From the NCBI GenBank assembly GCA_013288345.1, contig JABDCA010000002.1:187-49685 (forward strand): a DNA stretch of 49,499 bases, read 5' to 3'. This DNA comes from Bacteroidota bacterium (GTDB taxonomy: Bacteria; Bacteroidota; Bacteroidia; JABEUT01). The notes under the pieces were generated by a model. That model ran no database searches. It had not been told where the DNA came from and was given only the letters and a program-made list of their open reading frames with translations. Each line of letters begins with the position of its first letter. Within the stretch, counting starts at the first letter, position 1. Positions 19,763-28,551 of this stretch are shown here, one piece after another. A program made the translations under genes and the position numbers.

Positions 19763-20649
19763 TGTTTTTTAGTTGATAAATGAAAAGCTGTCCATATACT
19801 TTCGGGTTCTGGTTCAGATGAGCCGCCACCGCCTTCTCCGCCACCGTGCCTTCCGCCACCACTACCCATTCCTCCTCCGGAGCCGCCCATACCACCGCCG
19901 TGCATACCGCCGCCACCTCCCATACCTCTTCCACCACCACCATTATTTATTCTTTTTTGGGTAATGCTGAAATTGAATGAAATACCAAGAATTTTAGAAC
20001 TATCAGAAGGCGATAGAGGGTACTTTAAAAATGATTTGAGAGGAATTGCTGCTTCGTATACCAGTACATTTGAATTGTTCCAACTAATACCAAGGTTAAT
20101 TCCGAATGTATTAGGAAGCTCTAATAAGCCATCGGGCACAGTTTTGAACCCTGAAACATGCATCTGTTTAGTGTTTTCTAAAAAACGGCGGTGTATCCTG
20201 TTTAAGCGCACAGTATCCGAAATGCCATTATACTGTTGGGTTTGTTGCTCTGTATTGTCTGAACCGGAATTGTTTTTGTGTTTCTCGGCATCATCCGAAC
20301 TATGTTCCGTTTTTTGCGGTACAGGGCATGAAATACCTACCTCGTGACCTTTTTTACCGGTAGTGTCGATCCATATTTGTAGGCCCCTGCGCGTTATGCC
20401 TGAAACATTATCGTCATCAGTAGCTCGTATACATATATACAGGTTTTCAGCATCATTCGAAACAGAATAGTTAAGCTTTGTTTTAGGATCGAAAAAACGT
20501 AAAGGAACTTCCCAGTCATTGGTTTTGCCATCTGCAACAACAGGCGTAGTTTGCCAATAACTTTTATAAATGAACTTTGGTGCACAACCTATAAATAGTG
20601 ATAATAATATAAGGGCTATAATCCAAAAGCTTATTTTTTTTGTATTCAT
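19759..20649 (-). CDS. Lipoprotein with CBM9-like domain and Gly/Met-rich C-terminal tract
   Basis: A 296-residue protein. The chosen ATG at 20649 gives MNTKKISFWIIALILLSLFIGC, a lipoprotein signal with Cys22; an ATG four codons earlier is possible. The middle resembles a carbohydrate-binding family 9-like sandwich (VVADGKTNDWEVPLRFFD... VSNDAENLYICIRATDD). Residues about 233-278 are nearly all Gly, Met, His and Ser (GGGGRGMGGGGGMHGGGMGG and on), followed by a short acidic stretch and IWTAFHLSTKKQ. It is translationally coupled to the Gly-rich receptor gene downstream. It is probably a surface or periplasmic partner of that receptor; no enzymatic motif is seen. Confidence 0.65.
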   Translation of the reverse strand: MNTKKISFWIIALILLSLFIGCAPKFIYKSYWQTTPVVADGKTNDWEVPLRFFDPKTKLNYSVSNDAENLYICIRATDDDNVSGITRRGLQIWIDTTGKKGHEVGISCPVPQKTEHSSDDAEKHKNNSGSDNTEQQTQQYNGISDTVRLNRIHRRFLENTKQMHVSGFKTVPDGLLELPNTFGINLGISWNNSNVLVYEAAIPLKSFLKYPLSPSDSSKILGISFNFSITQKRINNGGGGRGMGGGGGMHGGGMGGSGGGMGSGGGRHGGGEGGGGSSEPEPESIWTAFHLSTKKQ

Positions 20650-20716
20650 AAATGCGAGCAAAATAATGGAGATACTGTTTTAGACGTTCTTTTCCGGTAA
20701 AACTTGCATAAATGAA

Positions 20717-21142
20717 TTATGCCGGAAACCATTCACCCGAAGTACGATAGACAGTACCTTTAAACAGGGCTACTTTCTCATTCTTTTGATTAGTAACGGT
20801 AATATGGTAAATGCCAATTTTGTTGGATAGTTTCGTTTCTTCGGCTGTAGCAGTAATAGTATCACCCTCTTTTAGTTGTTCGGTATGCGAAATGGATGTT
20901 TCGATAGATACTGCCTTTCTTCCGTGAGAATTAGATGCAAAGGCCAAAGCGCTATCTGCCAACGAATAGGTTATGCCACCGTGTGCAATACCAAAACCGT
21001 TAAGCATATCCTTCTTTATCGTAAGCTTTAATATGCAATGTCCAGGCTCAATTTTTACCCGTTCAATGCCCAGCCACTGACTGAAATAGTCTTTGGCATA
21101 CATGGTATCCACCACTTTTTCTGCTAATTGCTTTTTATCCAT
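20717..21142 (-). CDS. PaaI-type hotdog-fold thioesterase
   Basis: A 141-residue single hotdog-domain protein of the PaaI/YbgC type that hydrolyses acyl- or aryl-CoA thioesters. The signature LNGFGIAHGGITYSLADSALAFASN carries the HGG motif and the acidic residue of the active site. The ATG at 21142 was preferred over one at 21166, because the latter overlaps comEC and adds eight atypical residues. It is the last gene of the lpxB-spoIID-comEC run, 10 bases after comEC. The substrate cannot be told. Confidence 0.85.
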   Translation of the reverse strand: MDKKQLAEKVVDTMYAKDYFSQWLGIERVKIEPGHCILKLTIKKDMLNGFGIAHGGITYSLADSALAFASNSHGRKAVSIETSISHTEQLKEGDTITATAEETKLSNKIGIYHITVTNQKNEKVALFKGTVYRTSGEWFPA

Positions 21143-21152
21143 TTTAGATGTA

Positions 21153-23255
21153 TTAACTGTTCTCAATATAAGCCCCCTGTTTGCTTACATCATAGTATTG
21201 TATGTGAAGTTCATCGCACTCTCTTTTCCATTTCTTCAATCGGGCAGGTGCTATTGATGAATCAAATATCAGCGTATCAAAGGTAAATGCATTTTGTAAA
21301 GCTTCCATACCCTGTTTATAGGCAGCCGATACTATAATACAATGTACAGGGAACTTTTGAAGACTGTCGGGTAGGTCAGCATCTTTTTGAAGGAAAACAT
21401 AGCGCTTTCCGTTAAACTGCATAAAATTATCTTTCACAGCAAGATGCCCTGATAAAAATAGGCCAGAGGTGTCTTTGTTTATCATGCCGGTATCTTTTAC
21501 ACCTCTTTCCCAAAGGTGATATTGAACATGATAATTGAAATCTAATGAGTCTATATTACTATACGGCATAATGCTTTGCCTGCCTGAAATAAAAGCCACC
21601 CCGGTTTTCTTAGAGATATGATATACTGCAAAGATCTGCTGCTTAGAGTGAATGGTGTTTTCGTAAATGCGAATACCCATGAAGAAAATTAGAGCTGATA
21701 AGGAAAATGCAAGTGTGCTGAACTTCCTGTTGTGGTGAAACAAGAATAGGCCGATTATAAAGGTGAATAATAGAATGACCTCTAATGGATAGATAAATAT
21801 GCCTTTAGTTACATATAGTGGCAGATGATTCGATTGTCCAACCAGCAGGTTCATTATAAGCAGGCTTTTGTGGAACAACCAGGTAGTGATAGTTGAAATA
21901 AATGGTATGCGTGCAGTTATAAAGAACAAAATGCCTGAATAAATAGCCACTGAAAGCAGAGGTACTACTAATAAATTGGTCAAAATAAAGTAATTTGGAA
22001 ATTGGTGGAAGTAGAGTAGTGATAAAGGTAAAATAGCTAATTGTGCCGATGCCGACAAGCAGGTCAGTTCCCATATTTTGCGAAAAATAAATTGACGGGG
22101 TTCTATTAATTCATTCAGAATAGGATAAATGGTGAGTATGCCAAATACTGATAAATAGGAAAGCTGAAAGCCAGTATCAGCCAGTGCATATGGATTTATT
22201 AAAAGCATTAATAGGGCTGATGCTGCCAATGTGTTTATGGAATTAGTGTACCTGCTGAACTGCCTGCCAACTAGCAAAAAGCTAAACATAACTGTAGCAC
22301 GAATTACCGGAGTAGCCATACCAGTCAGTAAAGCATACAGCCATAATAGTGTTAAAAGTAAAATGGTCCTGATGATCTTTCCGTATTTAAACCTGTCGAG
22401 GAAAAGAAGCAATAGGTTAAGCATCCAAATAAAAATACCTACGTGCAAACCTGCCACACATATTACATGCACGGTGCCGCTATCTGTAAATTGTTGAATA
22501 ACACCCGGAGAAAGATCATTTCGGTAACCAAGTAAGATGGCAGAACCTACCGCAGCCTCATTGCCTTTTATTTTGTTATTCAATAAATCAATAAGCTTAT
22601 GCCTGCAGCGGTCAGTAAAGCGCAATAGCCATGATATATCACTCTTGCCTGTGTTGTAAAATGAATGCTTCGGAACGAAAGCTTCGTAATAAACTCCATT
22701 CATTTGCAGGTAATTCTTATAATCAAACTCATCCGGATTCATGGGTGGCTTAACGGGCGTTAGCTGGGTATGCACTACCAGCAAATCGCCATAGCGTATA
22801 GTATCTCCAACAGTATCTTTTTGGAAAGAGAACATCACCTTTCCAGTAGTTTTTAAAAGCTGTCCATGGTTAATTATGCCTTTTACTTCTGCAACAGCTT
22901 TTACTGATTTCTCTTTTTCTTTAGGTGATGAAATAATAGAAACTAAAAAGCTATGAGGATCATCTTTGATGTGTTTACTTATATCAGATACCTTTTCGGT
23001 TGGGGTATTTAAAAGTGTAAGAGAATAGCCAGCGCAAAATAGAAAAGTAGCAACAAGGGTCCCGAATATCCAACGGTTAGAGTAGCCAATATCTTGTTTG
23101 TTGCTATACCAATTATAGCCAAGTAAAATGATTAGTAGCGCAACGGTTGCATATATAAATGCAAAATATCCAGTAAAGTGAAGTGCAAAAGCTATTCCGG
23201 CAGCAAAAGGTAAAAAGAGGCGAGCAAGTGGTATCTGGCCGCGTTTAATATCCAT
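21153..23255 (-). CDS. comEC: ComEC/Rec2-type competence membrane channel protein
   Basis: A 700-residue inner-membrane protein of the ComEC/Rec2 family, the predicted channel that moves single-stranded DNA into the cytoplasm during transformation. N-terminal membrane helices are followed by an OB-like soluble region (about 100-190, with NPDEFDYKNYLQMNGVYYEAF). The competence domain begins at VICVAGLHVGIFIWMLN and has many helices. The C-terminal soluble part is short and lacks the HxHxDH metallo-beta-lactamase motif, a form common in Bacteroidota. It follows the spoIID-like gene by one base. No other competence gene is in the window. Confidence 0.85.
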   Translation of the reverse strand: MDIKRGQIPLARLFLPFAAGIAFALHFTGYFAFIYATVALLIILLGYNWYSNKQDIGYSNRWIFGTLVATFLFCAGYSLTLLNTPTEKVSDISKHIKDDPHSFLVSIISSPKEKEKSVKAVAEVKGIINHGQLLKTTGKVMFSFQKDTVGDTIRYGDLLVVHTQLTPVKPPMNPDEFDYKNYLQMNGVYYEAFVPKHSFYNTGKSDISWLLRFTDRCRHKLIDLLNNKIKGNEAAVGSAILLGYRNDLSPGVIQQFTDSGTVHVICVAGLHVGIFIWMLNLLLLFLDRFKYGKIIRTILLLTLLWLYALLTGMATPVIRATVMFSFLLVGRQFSRYTNSINTLAASALLMLLINPYALADTGFQLSYLSVFGILTIYPILNELIEPRQFIFRKIWELTCLSASAQLAILPLSLLYFHQFPNYFILTNLLVVPLLSVAIYSGILFFITARIPFISTITTWLFHKSLLIMNLLVGQSNHLPLYVTKGIFIYPLEVILLFTFIIGLFLFHHNRKFSTLAFSLSALIFFMGIRIYENTIHSKQQIFAVYHISKKTGVAFISGRQSIMPYSNIDSLDFNYHVQYHLWERGVKDTGMINKDTSGLFLSGHLAVKDNFMQFNGKRYVFLQKDADLPDSLQKFPVHCIIVSAAYKQGMEALQNAFTFDTLIFDSSIAPARLKKWKRECDELHIQYYDVSKQGAYIENS

Positions 23256-23256
23256 G

Positions 23257-24396
23257 CTAATTAAACAAAATGGAATAATTTATAAGCTGCACATTGTTGT
23301 AGTAAAAGTGCAAAATCTGTTCGTAGTTATAGCCGGTCTGCGACATGTGTATGGCGCCTTCCTGGCATAAGCCTACACGGTGGCCATAACCACGACCAAC
23401 AAGTGTAATAGAATCATCAGAAGTTGTGGTCAGAAAATATGTCGAGTGCAAGTTCCAGTCGGCACGTATCTCTTTTAAGGGAATTAAATAGCCTTTATCG
23501 TACAAGTAAATCCTGGTGCTTGCAGGAATAGTATCCCAGTCTGTAGATGAAACGTCTTTTTTTAGTGTCGCTTCTTTCTTTGTAAGGTATGCTTTCCAGG
23601 CTTTTAAAGAAATTTCTTTTTCCCATTTTGCAGCCGGCTGATGTATGCAAAAGGTATCGGGCCTTGCACGCAAATAGGGCAGGGGCTTGTTCCACACATC
23701 TTCCGAATTAATGGTTTGCCCGCCACAATTAGAATGGAACGCTGCATTTATTAACTGGTTGTTTGCATCAACCAACACAATGCCTTTTGTTTCTTCCACC
23801 GCTTGCAGAATATCCTGGTTATGTGTTTCGCCATTATAAACCTGGCAATGTACAAGGTCGCATAATTCAAAGCCATCAGCTATATGGCGTGCCAAATTAT
23901 TCAGAGCGTATGTGCGGCATATTATGGCTTGCACCTTGTAATACTCTTTAGGCTTCCGTAAGCCTGCCTCACTCTGTACAACACCGCTAACATAGTGTTC
24001 GATATCTACCTGGCTGAGTAGTTTAAGGTTGTTTTTTTCGGCAGTAATAACTATGTCGTCGTCAAAAAGGCGTTTGCTCTTTTCGGTAGTGGGTTTTAAA
24101 TAAAACTGGTTTAATGCCCCATAACCGCGGAAATACAACCGCGAGAAAGTCCCTATTATGCGGTCTAGGTTTTTTACCTGCATAAGGGTGTCATTCAGTG
24201 CAGTTATTTCATACACATTGGTTGTGCTGCACGAATCAATACGTTTGTCGTTGCCCATTAAAACGTAATTGCCTGTAACAGGGGCAATAATTACCGACGA
24301 AAATGTTTTATCGCTGTATATATGTATGCTAACAGTGGTAGCGTAGGCAAGGCTTATGGCAAAAGTGAATAATGCAGACAGCAGCCCCCGTTTCAT
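23257..24396 (-). CDS. SpoIID/LytB-domain protein
   Basis: A 379-residue protein with signal peptide (MKRGLLSALFTFAISLAYA). The SpoIID/LytB signature is clear: VVQSEAGLRKPKEYYKVQAIICRTYAL, then HSNCGGQT and the C-terminal GRGYGHRVGLCQEGAIHMSQ...YEQILHFYY. In spore formers SpoIID is a lytic transglycosylase acting on stripped peptidoglycan. In a non-sporulating Bacteroidota it is presumably a periplasmic peptidoglycan-modifying enzyme. Its start overlaps the lpxB stop by one base (TAATG). Confidence 0.85.
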   Translation of the reverse strand: MKRGLLSALFTFAISLAYATTVSIHIYSDKTFSSVIIAPVTGNYVLMGNDKRIDSCSTTNVYEITALNDTLMQVKNLDRIIGTFSRLYFRGYGALNQFYLKPTTEKSKRLFDDDIVITAEKNNLKLLSQVDIEHYVSGVVQSEAGLRKPKEYYKVQAIICRTYALNNLARHIADGFELCDLVHCQVYNGETHNQDILQAVEETKGIVLVDANNQLINAAFHSNCGGQTINSEDVWNKPLPYLRARPDTFCIHQPAAKWEKEISLKAWKAYLTKKEATLKKDVSSTDWDTIPASTRIYLYDKGYLIPLKEIRADWNLHSTYFLTTTSDDSITLVGRGYGHRVGLCQEGAIHMSQTGYNYEQILHFYYNNVQLINYSILFN

Positions 24397-25541
24397 TATG
24401 CAGTTTTTTGTAATGGAGCAATTACCTCTGCCACAATTTGTGCTGCTTTAGCCGATGCTCCCGGTCCGCCGAGTTTCTCCCGTACAAGTTTATAGTCATC
24501 TTTCATGCGGGCTATATATGCAGGGTCGTTTAGCAATTTTGTTAATTCCATTACAAGGTTTTCAACGGTAAGGTCATGCTGAATAAGCTCGCGGGTTACC
24601 TCGCGTTCCATAATAAGGTTTACAAGGCCGATGAATTTTAACCGTTTACCCACCAGTTGTTTTGCAATGTGGTACGATATGGTTCCGCCAAAGCCTTTGG
24701 TTTTATAACACAGCACTTCCGGTACGCCCCACAAGGCAGCTTCCAGCGTTGCAGTGCCCGATGCTACCAAGGCTGCAACAGAGTTTTGTAAAAGCGAATA
24801 TGTTTTATCATACACTATCTTAATATTACGCTGCTCAAGGAAATCTACATACCATTCGCCAAGAGCAGATGGGGCAGCAGCAATAACAAACTGGTACTGT
24901 GGAAAGCTTTCTGCCGTTTTAACCATAATAGGCAGCATGGTTAGTATTTCCTGTTTGCGGCTACCGGGCAAAAGCGCGACAATTGGTTTATCATATAAGT
25001 TGTGCGAGCTTATAAAAAAGTCTCTGTTGGGTTTTGTTTCACTTATAACATCCAGCAAAGGGTGGCCCACAAAATCGGCAGTGTAATCGTATTTGGCATA
25101 AAAACCCTTTTCGAAAGGCAGTATCACCATCATGCGGTCGACCACCCGTTTAATAAGATGTACCCGCGATGCCTTCCATGCCCAAACCTGGGGCGATATA
25201 TAGTAGACAACCTTTAGCCCTGCCGCTTTGGCAAACTTGGCTATGCGCAGGTTAAAGCCGGGGTAGTCAATAAGTATAAGTACATCGGGCTTAAAAGAAA
25301 GTATGTCTTTTTTACAGAAATCGATATTGCGGAAAATAGTAGGCAGGTGCTTTATTACTTCGGCAAAGCCCATAAAAGCCAGGTCGCGGTAATGCTTTAC
25401 CAGTTCAACGCCCTGCTTTTGCATCAGGTCGCCTCCCCATGCACGTATTTCGGCACTACCATCAGTTTGTCTTAATTGTTTTACAAGGTTAGAGCCATGA
25501 AGGTCGCCGGAGGCCTCGCCCGCAATAATGTAATATCTCAT
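24396..25541 (-). CDS. lpxB: Lipid-A-disaccharide synthase
   Basis: GT19 enzyme joining UDP-2,3-diacylglucosamine to lipid X, a membrane-surface step of lipid A synthesis. 381 residues from the ATG at 25541, which begins with the family N-terminus MRYYIIAGEASGDLHGSNL; an upstream extension in the same frame is not family-like. Typical blocks follow: DVLILIDYPGFNLRIAKFAK, YYISPQVWAWKASRV, FVGHPLLD, LLPGSRKQEI and ASGTATLEAALWGVPEVLCYKT. It overlaps the upstream small membrane gene by 4 bases and the SpoIID gene by 1. Together with waaA it shows an LPS-type outer membrane. Confidence 0.95.
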   Translation of the reverse strand: MRYYIIAGEASGDLHGSNLVKQLRQTDGSAEIRAWGGDLMQKQGVELVKHYRDLAFMGFAEVIKHLPTIFRNIDFCKKDILSFKPDVLILIDYPGFNLRIAKFAKAAGLKVVYYISPQVWAWKASRVHLIKRVVDRMMVILPFEKGFYAKYDYTADFVGHPLLDVISETKPNRDFFISSHNLYDKPIVALLPGSRKQEILTMLPIMVKTAESFPQYQFVIAAAPSALGEWYVDFLEQRNIKIVYDKTYSLLQNSVAALVASGTATLEAALWGVPEVLCYKTKGFGGTISYHIAKQLVGKRLKFIGLVNLIMEREVTRELIQHDLTVENLVMELTKLLNDPAYIARMKDDYKLVREKLGGPGASAKAAQIVAEVIAPLQKTA

Positions 25542-25846
25542 TCGGTCGCGAATTTCCAGACCATAAATATAGCATAGGCAAGTACCGTTATCAGTATTCC
25601 CCGCGATGCCTTTTCTTTGTTTATCCAAAGAAAAATAAAGAACATACAAAGGCTGGGCAGCAAGCAGAAGGTGTAAAGAGGGAATTCCATTTGGCCCCTT
25701 TTTATGGACATAAACACTCTATGTAAATGCATACCATTAAAGTGAATGAGGTAGTTGATGTAAAAACCACCAATAGGCAGCAATATGCCTGCCACTATAC
25801 CTACCCATACAGAGTCGAAATTGAACTTTTTGAAGGTTTCAGCCAT
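25538..25846 (-). CDS. Small membrane protein of unknown function, first gene of the lpxB operon
   Basis: 102 residues from the ATG at 25846, with three predicted membrane helices (about 16-34, 56-72 and 81-99) and a basic loop SIKRGQ. It is not recognised as a named family. It overlaps lpxB by 4 bases and is probably co-translated, suggesting a link to envelope biogenesis. A perfect -7 box ends six bases before this ATG, favouring it over the ATG three codons earlier and implying a leaderless or nearly leaderless mRNA. Confidence 0.7.
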   Translation of the reverse strand: MAETFKKFNFDSVWVGIVAGILLPIGGFYINYLIHFNGMHLHRVFMSIKRGQMEFPLYTFCLLPSLCMFFIFLWINKEKASRGILITVLAYAIFMVWKFATE

Positions 25847-25852
25847 AAACTG

Positions 25853-25860
25853 CAAAGGTA
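25853..25860 (-). promoter_or_regulatory. -7 box (TACCTTTG) of the lpxB operon
   Basis: On the minus strand TACCTTTG matches TAnnTTTG and is followed by CAGTTT and the ATG. Transcription would begin at or very near the start codon. Confidence 0.55.
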
Positions 25861-25864
25861 GTAA

Positions 25865-26069
25865 TGAAATTAGGAATTAAGAATTAAAAATTAAGAATTA
25901 TTAAGCTTCTTTCGAGGTATTTACCTCACCCTTGCCCTCTCCTCGCACCAGGAGAGGGATGGATTTCTTTTCTGTTCTAATCCTCCAGCGGAGGATAATA
26001 TTGGTAACCACGGGTGAAGCCCGTGGTTAAAGAACGCCCAATGTATTTCCCTCTCTATTGTAGAGAGGG
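25865..26069. repeat. Cluster of simple repeats and perfect short hairpins
   Basis: A run of AATTAAGAATT-type repeats (25866-25902) is followed by four perfect hairpins. Their arms are CCCTCTCCT (25935-25958), TCCTCC (25981-25995), TAACCACGGG (26005-26029) and CCCTCTCTA (26049-26069). The last lies downstream of the minus-strand gene ending at 26091 and could aid termination, although no T-tract follows. The whole gap between the lpxB operon and the two-gene cassette is made of these elements. AATTAAGAATT-type runs recur near 31800, 37290 and 44770. Confidence 0.6.
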
Positions 26070-26090
26070 TAGGGTGTGTAATTTTGTATT

Positions 26091-27065
26091 TTATGTAAAA
26101 AGATTCCTAGGTGTGTTTTCTTTAATTTGAATTAAATCAATAAACCTAATTCTAGGTCGCTTTTCATTTATCTCGCCATTGTCACTCAGTCTCTCAACAT
26201 ATCCTTTTATTATACAATTTGTGAATAATAAACTTTTGTACATTGTTATATTACCTTGTGCGGGAAAACAAGTTAGGATATGACCATGATATTCAAATCC
26301 AATTGTATTTGCTGATTCATTTCCCCTCGTGACGTGACCATCTAACTCAACATATGTATTGTGTATTAGTTCAGGAAAAAGTATATCATCCTCGACCTCT
26401 TTCGTTGTGAAAATATATTTTTGCTTTAGTGTAATTGTAACATCTTTTAAGTCATCTTCATCCTCAGCTAACGCCTTATTTATACCAATAGTTAATTCCC
26501 TATTTTGTTCTATGATATTTGTAACCTTGGAAAATAATTTATCAGGACAGTTAAGATAAAAATCAAGATATTTCTTGGGCACTAAAATCCGATCCCCAGT
26601 ATCATTTGCAATTGAAACCCATTCATTATTTTGCTCAAATCTAATATTATCAATCTTAGTTTTGGCCATTGACCCAAAATGTGTTGCAATTCTAATAACC
26701 CATTTAATCCCCTTAAATACACTCTTAAATATATCTTTTAATCCTTTATCCTTAAAGTCATTTTCGGCCAGTTTTTTTAATGCTGTTGTAGCATAAGTAG
26801 TAAGCCCCAAACCTCCAGCAGTAATTAGCCATTGCTCAATATTTTGAGGGATTAATGCCTCCCAACTACCTTTTCTTATTTTTATTGGTAGCTCAAATTG
26901 TAATTCTTGAAGTTTAGGGTCTTCTTGGAATATGAAAAATCTAACTATTTCATCAATGCCAACTAATGCTTCAGCGGATTTTCTGGCATCCATGTAGCCA
27001 CTTTCTACAAGTTCGCCTTCGTATTTTATAAAAGCTAAAACTTCTGTATCTTCTTTAGTTGGCAT
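26091..27065 (-). CDS. Unknown protein, second gene of a two-gene accessory cassette
   Basis: A 324-residue protein not recognised as a named family. Residues about 79-98 (WLITAGGLGLTTYATTALKK) form one possible membrane or buried hydrophobic helix after the block IKIRKGSWEALIPQNIEQ. An N-terminal alpha/beta region precedes it, and a C-terminal part of about 170 residues is rich in beta-type sequence (VELDGHVTRGNESANTIGFEYHGHILTCFPAQG). It starts five bases after the HEPN-like gene ends, in the same direction, so they form an operon. Its AT-richness and repeat-rich flanks point to an accessory island. A partner role in defence or stress is inference only. Confidence 0.6.
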   Translation of the reverse strand: MPTKEDTEVLAFIKYEGELVESGYMDARKSAEALVGIDEIVRFFIFQEDPKLQELQFELPIKIRKGSWEALIPQNIEQWLITAGGLGLTTYATTALKKLAENDFKDKGLKDIFKSVFKGIKWVIRIATHFGSMAKTKIDNIRFEQNNEWVSIANDTGDRILVPKKYLDFYLNCPDKLFSKVTNIIEQNRELTIGINKALAEDEDDLKDVTITLKQKYIFTTKEVEDDILFPELIHNTYVELDGHVTRGNESANTIGFEYHGHILTCFPAQGNITMYKSLLFTNCIIKGYVERLSDNGEINEKRPRIRFIDLIQIKENTPRNLFT

Positions 27066-27070
27066 GGTTT

Positions 27071-28501
27071 TTATTTAAGGAGTATTTTTAAACTTTGAAC
27101 TAATGTTTTTATTCCAATGTCATTTTTTAAATAATCAGGCTTGCCCGGGAATTTTTCAATTTTTTCAATTAAGTCTTTTATAGCAGGCGTTGTAACTATT
27201 GGTTTTACTAGTTGGATTAACTCACTAAATTGGTTAGCGCATAATGAATGTTGAAGTTTGCTTGAAATTCTATCATCATTAAAGGATAAAACAGCAATAT
27301 TGGCTTGATTGGAATCCAATTTAGATAATAATTCAATATAGATTGGTTCCGCCCATACAGCAACCCCATTGCCATTACTTAGGAAAACATCGACTAAAGT
27401 TAGAACGTATTTTTTTGTAATTGCTTTAGGCACCTTTGGTGTTTCTCCCATAATTCTGGAAAGCTGTTTTGCAAAGGAAGGTTCATTATAAAAGTTATTG
27501 TATCCGCGATTAGCTGATGACAAGTTATCTAGTGTTGCTTCAATCTCTACAACCCTAAGGTTATCTGGAATATAGCTTTCAGCATTTACTAATTGCAGAA
27601 ATTCGCGCGAAAGCTTCTTTTCATGTTGATAGTTATTAGCTGCAAAAGTTGCATACTTAAGTCCAAAAGTATTTCTTGTATCTTCGTCAACCCTATCCCA
27701 TATTAGAGGTAGTAACTTATTTATATTCTGAAGTGTTTGACTATTTGTATCCGGTTTAGTATAAATCCCGAAGAATCCTGAAGCAAGATTATTTGCTTGT
27801 TCCTGTGTCAAGTTTGTGAAGAAAACACCTATATCTTGTGCATCTGCATCGGAGATTATTGTTGATTTAATCCCTTCAAGTAGTTTTTTAATTGAAATTG
27901 CTATATCAGAAATTGGCAGCGAAATGACTTCTTTTACACATGTCTCAAGCCATGAAATTAGCTGAAGTCCTGTAATTTCATTTTGATTTGGATGAGCGGC
28001 ACTTGCCCAATTTCTCATAAAATTGATATATTCAAGGTGCTTAAATCCAATTTCTGAAATAAGACCAATTTCTCTTGCACCTTTAATTAACTCATAATTG
28101 TCGATTTTATCAAGGTCATCTGCATCTTTTAATCTTTTTCTTTTGTCTCCTGTAACAGCATTGTCATAAAAATATTCGAGATCATACTGAACAACTCTCT
28201 TCCTGATTTGTAAAATTGTTTCATCCCATAAATAGTTTAATGCAGCATCAAACAAACCTGACGCAACGCTTGCTATAAATTTCGATATGTAAACAGAACT
28301 TCGTTTTTCTTTCTCATCCACCTGCATTATCACGCTTTCAATGTTTTTAAAGACATTAAGCCTTTCGTGAACTCCCACAAATATTTTATCAGATGGCAGA
28401 TTATGAATTGTTAAAAAATTTATTAATCCTCCTTCAAATTCACGTAACTGAGTATCGTAATTCTTCGTGTTCGTAGTTGGTAGTTGCTCGCTCGTATCCA
28501 T
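27071..28501 (-). CDS. Unknown protein with HEPN-like R-x6-H motif, first gene of the cassette
   Basis: A 476-residue, mostly helical, soluble-looking protein. Residues about 105-195 (YDLEYFYDNAVTGDKRKRLKDADDL through RNWASAAHPNQNEITGLQLI) resemble a HEPN-type helical bundle. R163 and H170 in RNWASAAH fit the R-x4-6-H motif of HEPN ribonucleases found in toxins and abortive-infection proteins. The C-terminal 270 residues show no motif that was recognised. Upstream there is a 21-base operator-like palindrome overlapping a possible -7 box. The family is not identified and RNase activity is inference. Confidence 0.6.
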   Translation of the reverse strand: MDTSEQLPTTNTKNYDTQLREFEGGLINFLTIHNLPSDKIFVGVHERLNVFKNIESVIMQVDEKEKRSSVYISKFIASVASGLFDAALNYLWDETILQIRKRVVQYDLEYFYDNAVTGDKRKRLKDADDLDKIDNYELIKGAREIGLISEIGFKHLEYINFMRNWASAAHPNQNEITGLQLISWLETCVKEVISLPISDIAISIKKLLEGIKSTIISDADAQDIGVFFTNLTQEQANNLASGFFGIYTKPDTNSQTLQNINKLLPLIWDRVDEDTRNTFGLKYATFAANNYQHEKKLSREFLQLVNAESYIPDNLRVVEIEATLDNLSSANRGYNNFYNEPSFAKQLSRIMGETPKVPKAITKKYVLTLVDVFLSNGNGVAVWAEPIYIELLSKLDSNQANIAVLSFNDDRISSKLQHSLCANQFSELIQLVKPIVTTPAIKDLIEKIEKFPGKPDYLKNDIGIKTLVQSLKILLK

Positions 28502-28530
28502 TTAAATATGTATTTGTTTATATGAATAAA

Positions 28531-28551
28531 ACTATACTATTCTAGTATAGT
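28531..28551. promoter_or_regulatory. Operator-like perfect inverted repeat upstream of the HEPN-like gene
   Basis: ACTATACTA and TAGTATAGT form a perfect 9-bp inverted repeat around TTC, 30-50 bases before the start codon at 28501. On the minus strand it overlaps TAGTTTTA (28534-28527), a 7/8 match to the -7 box. A repressor bound here would block the promoter. No regulator gene is adjacent, so the cassette proteins themselves are possible binders. Confidence 0.45.

Noticed and set aside
26049..26069. Strong terminator of the two-gene cassette
   Set aside because: Perfect stem but no T-run on the minus strand; it matches a repeated hairpin type, so only possible help in termination is noted.
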